From: Chlorops oryzae
Taxonomy: Eukaryota > Arthropoda > Insecta > Diptera > Chloropidae
Reading direction: 5' to 3'
NCBI GenBank assembly: GCA_020466095.1
Contig: CM035808.1
Span: forward strand, 46,330,393-46,394,392
Length of the DNA: 64,000 nt
The notes below the pieces were generated by a model. The model had not been told where the DNA came from. It saw only the letters and a list, made by a program, of their open reading frames with translations, and did not search any database. Made by a program: the position numbers and the translations under genes. Positions within the stretch are counted from its first letter, which is position 1; each line of letters begins with the position of its first letter. Of this stretch, positions 1 through 10,000 are shown piece after piece.

Positions 1-317
1 TGCCCGCCCCAAGCCTTTGCCTATTGAGATTTTATCATTGAGTGGGCATTGCATGTCAACAATTGACCGAAGAAATATTGACGAATTATTGACGAACTAT
101 TGATGTCGGTACTATTATGTAGACAAAAGGAGTACTCTTTCGTTTTTATAAGGATACACGTTGTTGACATGGTCAATAAAGATGAACTGTACCTCTTGAC
201 AGTACAGTTTCTTTAATGACACTGCCTATAAATACTGTTGACGTTAGAACTAGTTCTGTTGTCTATATTGACGTCAATATAGACATGGGGCCATATGGCG
301 ACAGGCTTCCTGAAGGG
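1..317 (-). mobile_element. TIR element (MITE), copy 1, truncated by window start
   Basis: This stretch is the reverse complement of the element at 1605-2031. Both share the block around CCATATGGCGACAGGCTTCC, the word GAGTACTC and many TTGACG/GTCTATA words. Its inner end (about 315-317) is a mutated form of the CCTGCAGGG terminus seen intact in the other copy. It carries a TGACGTCA palindrome near 268. No coding frame is seen. It is a non-autonomous DNA element by structure. Confidence 0.7.
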
Positions 318-1602
318 TTTGTTTTTGTTTTTCATATACAGCGTCTGTGTAAATAGGAAAATTTACTATGACAACGAACGAAACAACAGATCACGCTCTA
401 CTTTTGCGTACACGTTAAAAATGAATGATTAATCAGAAAGTATAGTTTTTCGGAAAATATTTTTTGCCATACTTAATTACTAATATGCGAGCAAGTAACA
501 AAAGGCAAAAGAAACATGAAAAGGCATTATGATAGATTTCATGGTTAATTGCTAGTTTACGCTCCAAATATTTTTTTCAGTGCAAATTTCTTTTTCAAGC
601 ACACATGCGTGGGCAGCACTGCTTTAAGCCTTCAAAAGATCGTCTTCTTGAAAACCAAGTTTATGGCTACTGGCGTAAGTCATATACTTAAATAGTTTTG
701 AAAAATTCGATTAAGTTAAACTGGGACAAAGACTAAGACGCGTTTGCTACTGATCCCGTTTAAGTTTTCATCTGGATATCCTCTCCAAATGTCAAAATTT
801 TCATTCAAAAATTTTATCTTTGCCAAATAAAAACTTAATCATAACAGTAGCCAGCGGGCCTAACGTAACCCATATCGTATATAAACTAAAGACTGCGACC
901 CAAAAAGCTCTAACTTATTATCATTTTCATTTTTTTTATTTTCCATATTCTTCTAAACTTGTCCCACTGTCAAGCATTTCGAAATTATTTTCTATTTTTG
1001 TACCGTCAGAGCAAGTGTTAATGCTCTTGGCAGGTTTACTTTTTCTATCGATATTTGACCTACGCTTTTCTGTTTGTTTTTTTTTCTAATTTTTTTATTA
1101 ATTCTGCGTGCCTTTTTAAGGCGATCATAACAAATTTTTTTTTCATATTTTTATTCGCTTTAGCGTATTCTGGTTTATTTGCTTTGAAAAAAAAAAAATC
1201 CCAAACTTGTTGATCATTTATGGCTATGAATGAATGAAAAAGAAAAAAATTCCGATTGCCGGAAAATGATCAAACATTTTTCGTGATCCGCAGAGTTAGC
1301 TGATTTGAGTGGGATTTAATGAAAAACCGATTAAATAATTTTGTACACAAAAAATCTCTTAACGGTATTATTCAGTTTTCAACGGTTTTATAGCAAACTA
1401 TTAATTCGTATGAATTTTTGATTTGATAATTTATTATAATAAAAAGTGAAACTTCTCTCAAGTCCTCTTTCAGTTAAAATTCAATCACATATCTCATTAG
1501 AGTCTATTAAAGTACCATTCGTTGTCCAAAAATTTCATTTTATTTACCTAGAAACACGATTAGCATTCAAGTCATTCTCTTCTCTTCGTATATGTAGGTA
1601 CA
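318..1602. other. AT-rich intergenic DNA, no gene seen
   Basis: This is AT-rich sequence between the two inverted MITE copies. The small open frames at 820-1089 and 1446-1667 have phenylalanine-rich or repeat-derived translations and no recognisable domain. I see no RNA gene. Confidence 0.5.
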
Positions 1603-1604
1603 TA

Positions 1605-2031
1605 CCCTGCAGGAAGCCTGTCGCCATATGGCCCCATGTCTATGCTGTCGTCAGTATAGAGAAGTGAACTAATTCAAAAGTCAACAACTTGTCCAAGCGG
1701 TAGCACTAGAAAAGTTATACTGTCGAAAGGTATAGTTTATCTCTACTGACCATGTCGACAACGTGTTCCCAACTGGTAATTCATTGTGAATTTGTCTATG
1801 CATCGGTACTAGCGAAAGAGTACTCCTTTTTGTCTACATAATAGCTACCGACGTCAATAGCTCGTCTATAGCTCGTCATTAGTTATTTGGTCTACATGTA
1901 GACATGCAATGACAACTCAATGTTAATTGTCTATAGCGCAAAGCATTGCGGCGGGTATAGCTGGTCAGTAGTACTGTTGACGCTGTCTGTAGTGAAAGAG
2001 TATAGATTCACTAATTTCATTTCCTGCAGGG
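1605..2031 (+). mobile_element. TIR element (MITE), copy 2, complete
   Basis: The element begins ACCCTGCAGGAA and ends TTTCCTGCAGGGT, so the terminal inverted repeats are about 12-13 bp. The flanks match as TA, or as TACATA if extended, on both sides. The interior is full of short GTCAATA, GTCTATA and GTCATT words. A TA duplication suggests the Tc1/mariner superfamily. It shares the CCCTGCAG end with the larger element at 53094-53932. Confidence 0.75.
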
Positions 2032-2919
2032 TACATACATATTATATACATAAATATTTTTATGAAAATTTATCAAAATTATGACTCAATATTTCAAATT
2101 TATGGAAAAGAACGATTCGAATTTCGAACGGGTTTTATTTGTTTTCTTACGTCATTTATGTCTTTGTTTTTTATTTGTAGAACATGTGGTGCTCCATATT
2201 CAAAAGTGTCACGACTCAAAATTTGATATTTTCTCAAAACAGGTTTTTTAATGCTATTAGGACCAATGAAATATTCAAATTTCATAGATTCAATATAATT
2301 CTTTGTGCAAAAATGGATCAAATAATTTAAGAGATTTTTTCATTTTGTTTGGTTTCACCGAAAAAAAATTTTGTCAAGCATTAAAATTATGGAAAATATT
2401 TTTTTCAGTTGCGACGCTTTTATAGACAACTAAATCACTTTTACTTTTTAGTCTATTCTAATGAACAAAAAAAAATTTTTATAGCAAAGATCATTTTAAA
2501 AAAGATCATTATGATCAAGCAAAAACGGCAAGTGTTTTGTGTGTTCAAAAAGTATTAAGCTTTTTAAAGAATTTTTTTATATTAAAATTTATACACCGAG
2601 AGAAAAAGGTAGTTATATTAACTGAAAAAGCAGGTTAAAATAACCGAGTTCACCGTTAATTCTTAGCTTATGTGTAGTAGCGGTCGATTCAACAGTACAA
2701 ACACAGTCAATAGGGATATAACTACCTGATGGTTGATATAACTGTCTCGCGGTTAAATCAACTGTCACCAGCGACTGGGAAAAAAAAATTTATTTTTTTC
2801 TTTGACTTTTTTTTACCTTCTTTTATTAATATTTTTTTTTTTTTTATTAAATTATTATATTTTTTCTTTATTTATTTGTTTCTTTTTAAATCTTTTTCTC
2901 TTTCATCTCTTTAAATTTT

Positions 2920-2995
2920 CTCGCCTCGGCCGAGCCTTGAACCGCAGACCACCACTTCGCTGGGCGAACGTCTTAACCATTACGCTAAACGAACG
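2920..2995 (-). other. tRNA-like module A inside TIR element
   Basis: On the minus strand an A-box-like TAGCGTAATGG (2977-2987) is followed about 35 bases later by a B-box-like GGTTCAAGGCT (2933-2943). The segment between looks like the anticodon-arm region of a tRNA. The acceptor ends do not pair convincingly, so I call this tRNA-derived and not a working tRNA gene. Confidence 0.5.
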
Positions 2996-3185
2996 AATTT
3001 AATTTGTTGGTCAAAACGCTCACTTGAGCTTATGGTTGCAAAATTTTTTGCTTGAAAATGAACCATTAAAAAAAATTAAATAAATTAAAATCTTAAAAAT
3101 TTAGGAGAAAATTTTTGCCTTAATAAACAACTACACTCTGAACAAAAAAAAAACTGTAATTAAAAAAAAAATCCAGAAAAATTCC

Positions 3186-3262
3186 CGCCGCCAGCAGGGA
3201 TAGAACCCCGAATCTCACGACGGTCAACTCACAGCTTAAACAACTGAGCTATTGAAAACTCC
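3186..3262 (-). other. tRNA-like module B inside TIR element
   Basis: Minus-strand A box TAGCTCAGTTG (3241-3251) and B box GGTTCTATCCC (3197-3207) have tRNA-like spacing. The T-arm stem can form (CGGGG TTCTATC CCTGC). No clean acceptor stem is visible. It lies about 200 bp from module A in the same orientation, within the same TIR element. Confidence 0.55.
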
Positions 3263-3456
3263 GGAGACGGTTGATCAGAATGCGAACTTATACGTCTAAG
3301 TGAACGAAAGCGAATTTGAACATAAAAAGTGACTATTTTTCAACTGTTGATTTGACTTCCTTTTCCAGTGCATTTAACGGGGAATACAGTTAATTTGACC
3401 ACTCTTACTTTAACTGTTCTAAGTGGTTGATTTAACAGTTCTTATTTCTCTCGGTG

Positions 3457-4281
3457 TATTAAAGAAGGCAGTAAAACGTTTTCATTTCTATTTTCAGTTA
3501 TTTAAACCTTTTGGAATTATTAAGAAGATTTGTCCCAATAAAATTCAAACTAGGAAGCTTTATAGCTTATGAATTTTGGGATCCTAACGTTCACTACAAT
3601 GTGGAATTTCCAATTGAAGGTCTCACTGAGTAGAAGAAGGCAATTTATAAGAGAAATTTATGTCTTAGACTTCATAGAGGTTTTCCTAGTTGCACAAGGA
3701 CATACCTACTTGAAATCATGCCTAATAGGTTTATATGGATGGTCCTAGGATCTAGTTGGGTTACATCAAGTGGCTTAAAATTCAGTCAATGTTCCAAAAA
3801 AAACTTTTAACATTTTTTGATATACAGATATTCATACGATTGGAAATGATATAGAATCGTAGAGAAGCAATATCGTCTTTATTGTTCTCCATCCAGAGGC
3901 TAGCAAACTTCTAGAAGAAAGTGCTAATTCTTTGATATACCCTTTCATTTCCTTTTCCTATACTGGGATGGCAAAATGGGCGAGAATGTCTGATTCGCTG
4001 TAGACAAAATCTATCCTATCTCTCCCATCTATCTATTTATCTAAAGAGCCTTTTTATCAGGAAGGCACAGTTCCTATCCGAGTACGGTCCGATTCCAAAA
4101 TGGGTTTCCTCCTCTGCGGCCAATAAACCAGCCATTTTTTGGGATAAAAGAGTGATTCAACGATTTTAAAATATATTTAGATATGCAGAAAATATTTTTT
4201 CGCCTAATATTTTAGAACATACCAAAGTTTTAAGTACCTAAGAAGGGTTTAGTTGTTTAAACTAAAGCTCAAACTTAATTA
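3457..4281. other. Intergenic DNA, no gene seen
   Basis: No open frame of note, no RNA gene and no clear repeat boundary was recognised here. Confidence 0.4.
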
Positions 4282-4440
4282 CAGTGTACTCTCTCCTTGT
4301 GGACACTCCTTTTAAGCGGACACCCCTCTTAAACGGGCGCTTTTTTGGAAATCTCTCGTGTTCCTACTTCTCAAATAGTTTCCTCTTAAGCGGACACCTC
4401 TGTTATGACATATTTTTTGGTCGTCAAAATCAAATTAAAA
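4282..4440 (+). mobile_element. pogo/Tigger-like element end, divergent copy
   Basis: It starts CAGTGTACTCTCTCC after TA and contains repeated CTTAAGCGGACACC words. It closely matches the complete small element at 10463-10638. The right end was not found, so this is either a truncated copy or the left end of a longer decayed element running into the following 400 bp. The open frame across it is accidental. Confidence 0.55.
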
Positions 4441-5559
4441 TGTCTACTAAACACTCTATTACAGAAATAATAGTGAAAACTAATTGCTTAATTGAGATCT
4501 ATTGAAATCTCTCTTGATGTTTGATTTTCTAATTTTGTCTTTTCTATCCATTAACCGATTGTGGGCTCAATTATTCACAGATCCACGACTAATGTCTCTA
4601 TTAAGGAAACATTGAATTTCGTCGATTTTCAAGAGACTGAGCACGCACAATAATGATTAAAGTGTCAAAAGAAATGATTTCATTGTGACATCGCCGATGG
4701 CTTTTTTGAGCTCTCATTGATCTCGCCTTTTGTTCCATGCCATTTTATAGTTCTCCGAATGATCATTCAACAGAATACAATTATATGCCGTGCCAGAAAA
4801 CAATCCCCCAAACACATATCAGGGCACATGAAATTGTTTGTTTCTTAAAAAAGAATTCATTTGTTGACTATGACTCATTGTTTTGAATCGGCCGGACTCA
4901 AAAAAAAAAATTAAAAATAAGAAAAAAGCGAGAAAATCGTTTTCAGTGTGACGCTTCAAATGTTTCCTGTGCAGCGTTTCAGTCTGCCATGCAAAGGTAC
5001 ATTCATAGGCATTACTTGAGCACCTACACACTTTATTTTGTGTGTTCTTATTTTAATTTATTGAAAATATCTAAGACCTTTACGACCATCCAGCCCGTCA
5101 ACATTAAATCTCACTCATCACACAACACGCTCCGAGATTTTACAAGCAAACACATCCTATCTGTGCGTCCAAATCATCTAGAGAAGGTGCTTGCCTGTCT
5201 CGGCGAGGTGCCAAAAAGTTTTAAAATACTCTTGATTACCAAATTTTAATTATTCTTGTTATATTTTTTCGCATCACAATGCCACTTTGATTCTTTTTTC
5301 TTATGATTGTTGATGTTGCATTTTTTTTTTTTGTTACAAAATTTTTCAATTCGTTCCAAGTTCGTTTTTGAAAATTTTTATTGAAGCGTGTGTGGAGAAT
5401 TGTGGTCAAAATCGAAATTCATCAATCAATTATGATTATTGAACTATAATTAAGTATTATATTATACTTAATTATTATTTGACAAAACTTTGACATTCTA
5501 CGAAACATATTGCAAATAGCCTCCAGTTATTTGAGAATTTACATGGTTGACATGTTTAA
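4441..5559. other. Intergenic DNA, no gene seen
   Basis: AT-rich. Short open frames at 4819-5031 (-) and 4989-5249 (+) overlap on opposite strands and show no domain. I see nothing that supports a gene. Confidence 0.4.
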
Positions 5560-6423
5560 AGGGGTTGTCTCATTGGGCAAAAAGTTTTTTGCCATTTTTT
5601 TTAAAGCATTTTTGATAGCTTGGATATTTGAGAATATCGTGTTAAAAGGATTTTTTGAAATTGAAAATAGTTTACAAGATATAGCCTTCTTTCTCGAGCA
5701 AGATCTGCACTAAAACGAGTAATTTTAGCGTTGCTTCAAACTTTAAACGAATTTATTTCGAAACCACTTTTTTTTACTGGCTGCCACGATTTCTTCAATT
5801 TAACTGGATTGATTTTAATGAAAACAAGTAAGGGTGTTATAGTCAGGCGAGCCTGACAATAGAATACCCGACACAGACACACATCTTCAAATAATTTTTA
5901 ATATCAGGAGTTGTTAAAGGCCATAGGGGCCGCATATACCGACTTTTGTTTAATTTCTTTTTGAAAACCGACCCTTTGCCACGCCCACTTTTCCAATTTT
6001 TCGGAATTCTAAAAAATATACGAGCAAATTCTAAGTTTCATTGAAATATTTGGAAAAAGTCAGATTTTGGGGCAGTTTTGAGATTTTTGTGACATTTTGT
6101 CAAAAAATATCCCAAAACTATTTTGGAGGTTCACCCCATAATGCCATCTATACTGATTATAAACCTGCTTTTATTTTCCATTTGGGACAACTTGGAGACC
6201 TGGAATCATGGCAGCCAGCATTACACCTTTTTTGGAGTATCCACTTTGAGGGCCGAGAACTTTTTGAGCCTCCCTCACATAAAAAAACAAAATACTTCTT
6301 TATTAACTTTCATTCATTCCTAACACAATAAAAAAAACTAAATTGAAAAATCTCTTTTTGTTTTCTGTCAGGAATTTTTTTTCAAAAAGGTCCAAAAACA
6401 GCCTCGCCAATGAAACAACCCCC
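5560..6423. mobile_element. TTAA-flanked TIR element, interrupted by another repeat
   Basis: The left end AGGGGTTGTCTCATTGG and the right end CCAATGAAACAACCCCC are inverted copies. Each abuts TTAA (5556-5559 and 6424-6427), the target used by piggyBac-type transposons. No transposase is seen. A different interspersed repeat (5826-6090) sits inside it. The frames at 5510-5713 and 6041-6331 are internal shadows. Confidence 0.65.
5826..6090 (+). repeat. Interspersed repeat, partial copy of the 58.1-59.0 kb family
   Basis: It begins ACAAGTAAGGGTGTTATAG, then the palindrome GTCAGGCGAGCCTGAC and ATACCCGACACAGAC. It aligns with 58126-58390 nearly base for base, then diverges after the words TTTTTGTGACA. 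It looks like a 5' truncated-at-right copy inserted in the surrounding TTAA element. Confidence 0.75.
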
Positions 6424-6630
6424 TTAACAGAAATATAAAATAATCCTTTTTTTTCGAGGATTTCATTTGGAAAGCACGATTTAAAAAAGCTTTTAAATTG
6501 AAATTTTAAAGAATTTTTTTTTTCAAACCGAAATATTTAATAAAATAAATTATGGGATTCCCCAATTTAATTTATTTTCATGAACTTTTTTGTGTATGAA
6601 AATTTTTTTCACCGTAAATGAATTTATTAA

Positions 6631-6783
6631 CCCTTTACTGCATGATTCATGAAATAAGTGGAAACAATTTTTTTGGTTGGTAATGGTTTAATTAAGGCTT
6701 CTCAAAAAAAAAAAAAAAAAAATCCCACGTTTCCGTCTTTTTTGTCGGCAGAAACCATATACGGCTTCGTATGCGATGAAGGG
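6631..6783. mobile_element. piggyBac-like MITE
   Basis: TTAA lies on both sides (6627-6630, 6784-6787), with ends CCCTTTACTGCA and the inverted form of CCCTTCATCGCA. It is about 153 bp and has no coding capacity. The element at 49462-50009 has the same kind of ends. It sits about 240 bp upstream of vinculin coding exon 2. Confidence 0.65.
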
Positions 6784-7022
6784 TTAAAAAGATTATTTTT
6801 TTCATTTCATTTTTTCGATTTAAGAAAAAGGCTTTAAGACTGATTTTGAGTTTTACGGACTTAAAAAAGTCTTTAGGGTTTTCGACTTAGTTTGGTATGA
6901 AATTTTAACGCTTTCTCACGTTGATTCTTCCTCAAAAACTTTTTTTAGTGAACTTTTCTATTTCCTATGAAGCTAAAAAACATGTCATATGCTTTCCTGT
7001 TTTTCCTGTAAATTCCATTAAG

Positions 7023-10000
7023 GTTTCCCGCTTGGTCATCCTACACGAAGAAGCTGAAGATGGCAATGCCATGCCCGATCTCAGCCGGCCGGTTCAAGTT
7101 GTCTCGGCGGCCGTTGCCAATCTGATAAAAGTGGGTCGTGAAACGATCAACAGCTCCGATGATAAAATCCTGAAGCAGGACATGCCGCAAGCACTGCATC
7201 GCGTTGAGACTGCCTCGCAGTTACTCGAGGAAGCTTCCGATATGTTACGCGGCGATCCGTATTCGGGTTTAGCGCGTAAAAAACTAATTGAGGGAAGCCG
7301 CGGTATACTGCAAGGCACCTCAGCGCTATTGCTTTGCTTCGACGAGTCGGAAGTTCGTAAAATCATTCAAGAATGCAAGCGCGTCCTCGACTATCTGGCC
7401 GTGGCCGAGGTCATTAACACAATGGAGGACTTGGTTCAATTCCTCAAGGATCTGTCTCCTTGCCTCAGCAAAGTATCACGGGAAGTTGGCGCACGCGAGA
7501 AGGAATTAACCCATCAGGTTCATAGTGAAATTCTCGTACGCTGTCTGGAACAAGTTAAAATCCTTGCGCCAATACTCATATGCAGTATGAAAGTCTACAT
7601 TCATATTGTGGAGCAACAAGGCAAAGGTGTCGAGGAAGCTGCTGAGAATAGAAATTATTTAGCGGCTCGCATGAGCGATGAGATTCAAGAGATCATACGT
7701 GTCCTTCAATTGACAACATACGATGAAGACACCAGTGAGTTGGACAATTTGACCGTCCTCAAGAAATTGAGTAATGCGATTAAGAATAAAGCCGAAATGG
7801 CATATGATTGGTTAAATAATCCGTATGCGCTGCGTGGTGGTGTCGGCGAAAAGGCATTGAGACAAATCATCGACAATGCCAATGAGATTTCGGAGCGTTG
7901 CTTGCCCCAAGACTCGTACCCGATACGTCGATTGGCCGATGAGATCACTTCGATGGCTAATAGTTTGTGTGAGCTGCGCCAGGATGGTAAGGGTACCTCG
8001 CCGCAAGCGGAGTCGCTGGCACGTAGCATACGCGCGAAACTCGGTGACCTGCAATCTCTCGTACAAAATGCCGTTGTTGGTGTTGATAAGGCAGGCGTAC
8101 AGCAGACAGCGCACACCATTCAAGGACGCTTGGAGCAGGCCGTCAAATGGCTACAGAATCCGGAGATCAACGACGGTGGATTGGGCGAACGTGCAATCAA
8201 TTTGATCATCGAGGAGGGACGCAAAGTTGCCGAAGGTTGTCCGGGCCACCAAAAGGACGAGATTCATTTACTGTGTGACGAAGTTGAACGACTGAAACGC
8301 CAGGCCGCAGGCAACTCGCCGGCAGCCAAGGAGGCTGCTAAGAGACTAACAGCCAAGCTGTATGAACTCAAGGCCGCCATTCAAAATGCTCTCGTCAATC
8401 GAATCGTTCAGGACTTCATGGACGTGAGCACGCCATTGAAGCAGTTCACTGAAGCCGTCATGCTGCCGGAGGGCACTCCTGGTCGTGAACAGAATTTCAA
8501 TCAGAAATCGAATAATTTGCAGGCCTTCAGCGATCGCGCCTCGAAGACGTCACGTATGGTGGCCGCCGGTGGTGCGTGTGGCAATAAGAAAATCGCTGAG
8601 ATTCTTCTCTCATCGGCCGCCCAGGTGGACTCGCTTACGCCACAGCTCATCAATGCGGGTCGCATTCGCATGACCTATCCAGCGAGCAAGGCGGCAGATG
8701 AGCACTTGCAGAATCTGAAGCAACAATATGCGGACACAGTACTGCGCATGCGTACGCTCTGCGATCAGGCTACTGATCCTGCCGATTTCATTAAGACCTC
8801 CGAAGAACATATGCAAGTGTATGCGAAACTCTGCGAGGATGCCATACATGCGAAGCAGCCGCAGAAAATGGTTGACAATACATCGAATATTGCACGCCTG
8901 ATCAATCGTGTTCTTTTGGTCGCCAAACAGGAAGCTGACAATTCGGAAGATCCGGTTTTCACAGCCAATTTGAACGCTGCCGCTAATCGTCTGGAAAGTT
9001 CACTGCCAGCAATGGTTGGCGACGCCAAACGTGTTGCTTCGAATATTAATGATCCAGCGGCCGCGCATGCGTGGAAGGGCTCATTCCAACGAGTAAGATC
9101 TAGACGGATGTTTCTCCCATTTAGTTTTTCCATTAATTTATTTCTTCATTTTTCAGCTACTCGGTGATGTACGTGAAGTTCGTAACGCAATCGCTCCACC
9201 AGCTCCTCCGCCATTGCCAACCTCTTTGCCACCCCCGATACCTGAACTCAGTGCTCTGCATTTATCTAACCAACAAGGTGAGTTTACGACGAATTCTTCT
9301 ATAGGTACTCAGATTCTATTTTATAATATCCCTACCCCAGCTGAACGCGCTCCACCTCGTCCGCCATTGCCGCGCGAGGGCATGGCCCCAGCACGTCCAC
9401 CACCACCTGAAACTGATGACGAAGACGAAGGTGTCTTCCGCACTATGCCACACGCAAATCAACCGATCTTGGTAAGCTAACATTTTGAATCGTAACCGTT
9501 ATCCCTTAAACGATTTCAGAAACCAGAACTATTCATAGTGTGAATTTGGGAGACTCAGAGTAAAAACGAGCAAAAAAGCAAGAGGAGTTTTAGTAAAATT
9601 GTTGAAGATTCTTCGGATTAGGAAAACAAAGTTCGGTATTTTTCCAAAAAATCCACTTTCAGAAGAAATAATAAAAAGGACTAATTTTAGGTTAATAAAC
9701 TGTTCACTTCCAAGGAACAAATCAAAATATATTGTCCTTTGAAGAACTCTAGGTAGAACTATTTCAAGCGGTGGTGTTGGTAGTTGGGGTACTGACTGCG
9801 GTTGTGCCTGATGTGCTGCCTTTGGCTAATCATACTTGGATTGGATTGAAATTTGCTTCAACAAACTCGGTTGATTTTCTTAAAAATTTTAAAATTCAAT
9901 GCACAAGAATTGGCGGTCGGCAGTTGACTGCCTTAAAAGGACTCAATGTTAGCACTGAACTTTGTGATTTTCAAACTAGGTGAAGGAGTCATTTTATCGA

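Larger units (their letters stand above)
2594..3456. mobile_element. TIR element carrying two tRNA-like modules
   Basis: The ends are inverted copies of CACCGAGAGAAA, flanked by TA on both sides. The inverted similarity continues for roughly 100 bp on each side and is built of GTTAA/TTAAC words. Between the arms lie poly-T tracts and two tRNA-like modules on the minus strand (separate entries). No transposase frame is present; the open frames at 2729-3002 are low-complexity phenylalanine-rich shadows. Confidence 0.75.

Noticed and set aside
5510..6331. Small plus-strand frames at 5510-5713 and 6041-6331
   Set aside because: They lie across TIR element arms and an interspersed repeat.
6921..7022. 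ATG at 6921 as the vinculin start
   Set aside because: The 34 codons before VSRLVIL match no vinculin and end at a clear AG acceptor; the family N-terminus is encoded by an upstream exon.
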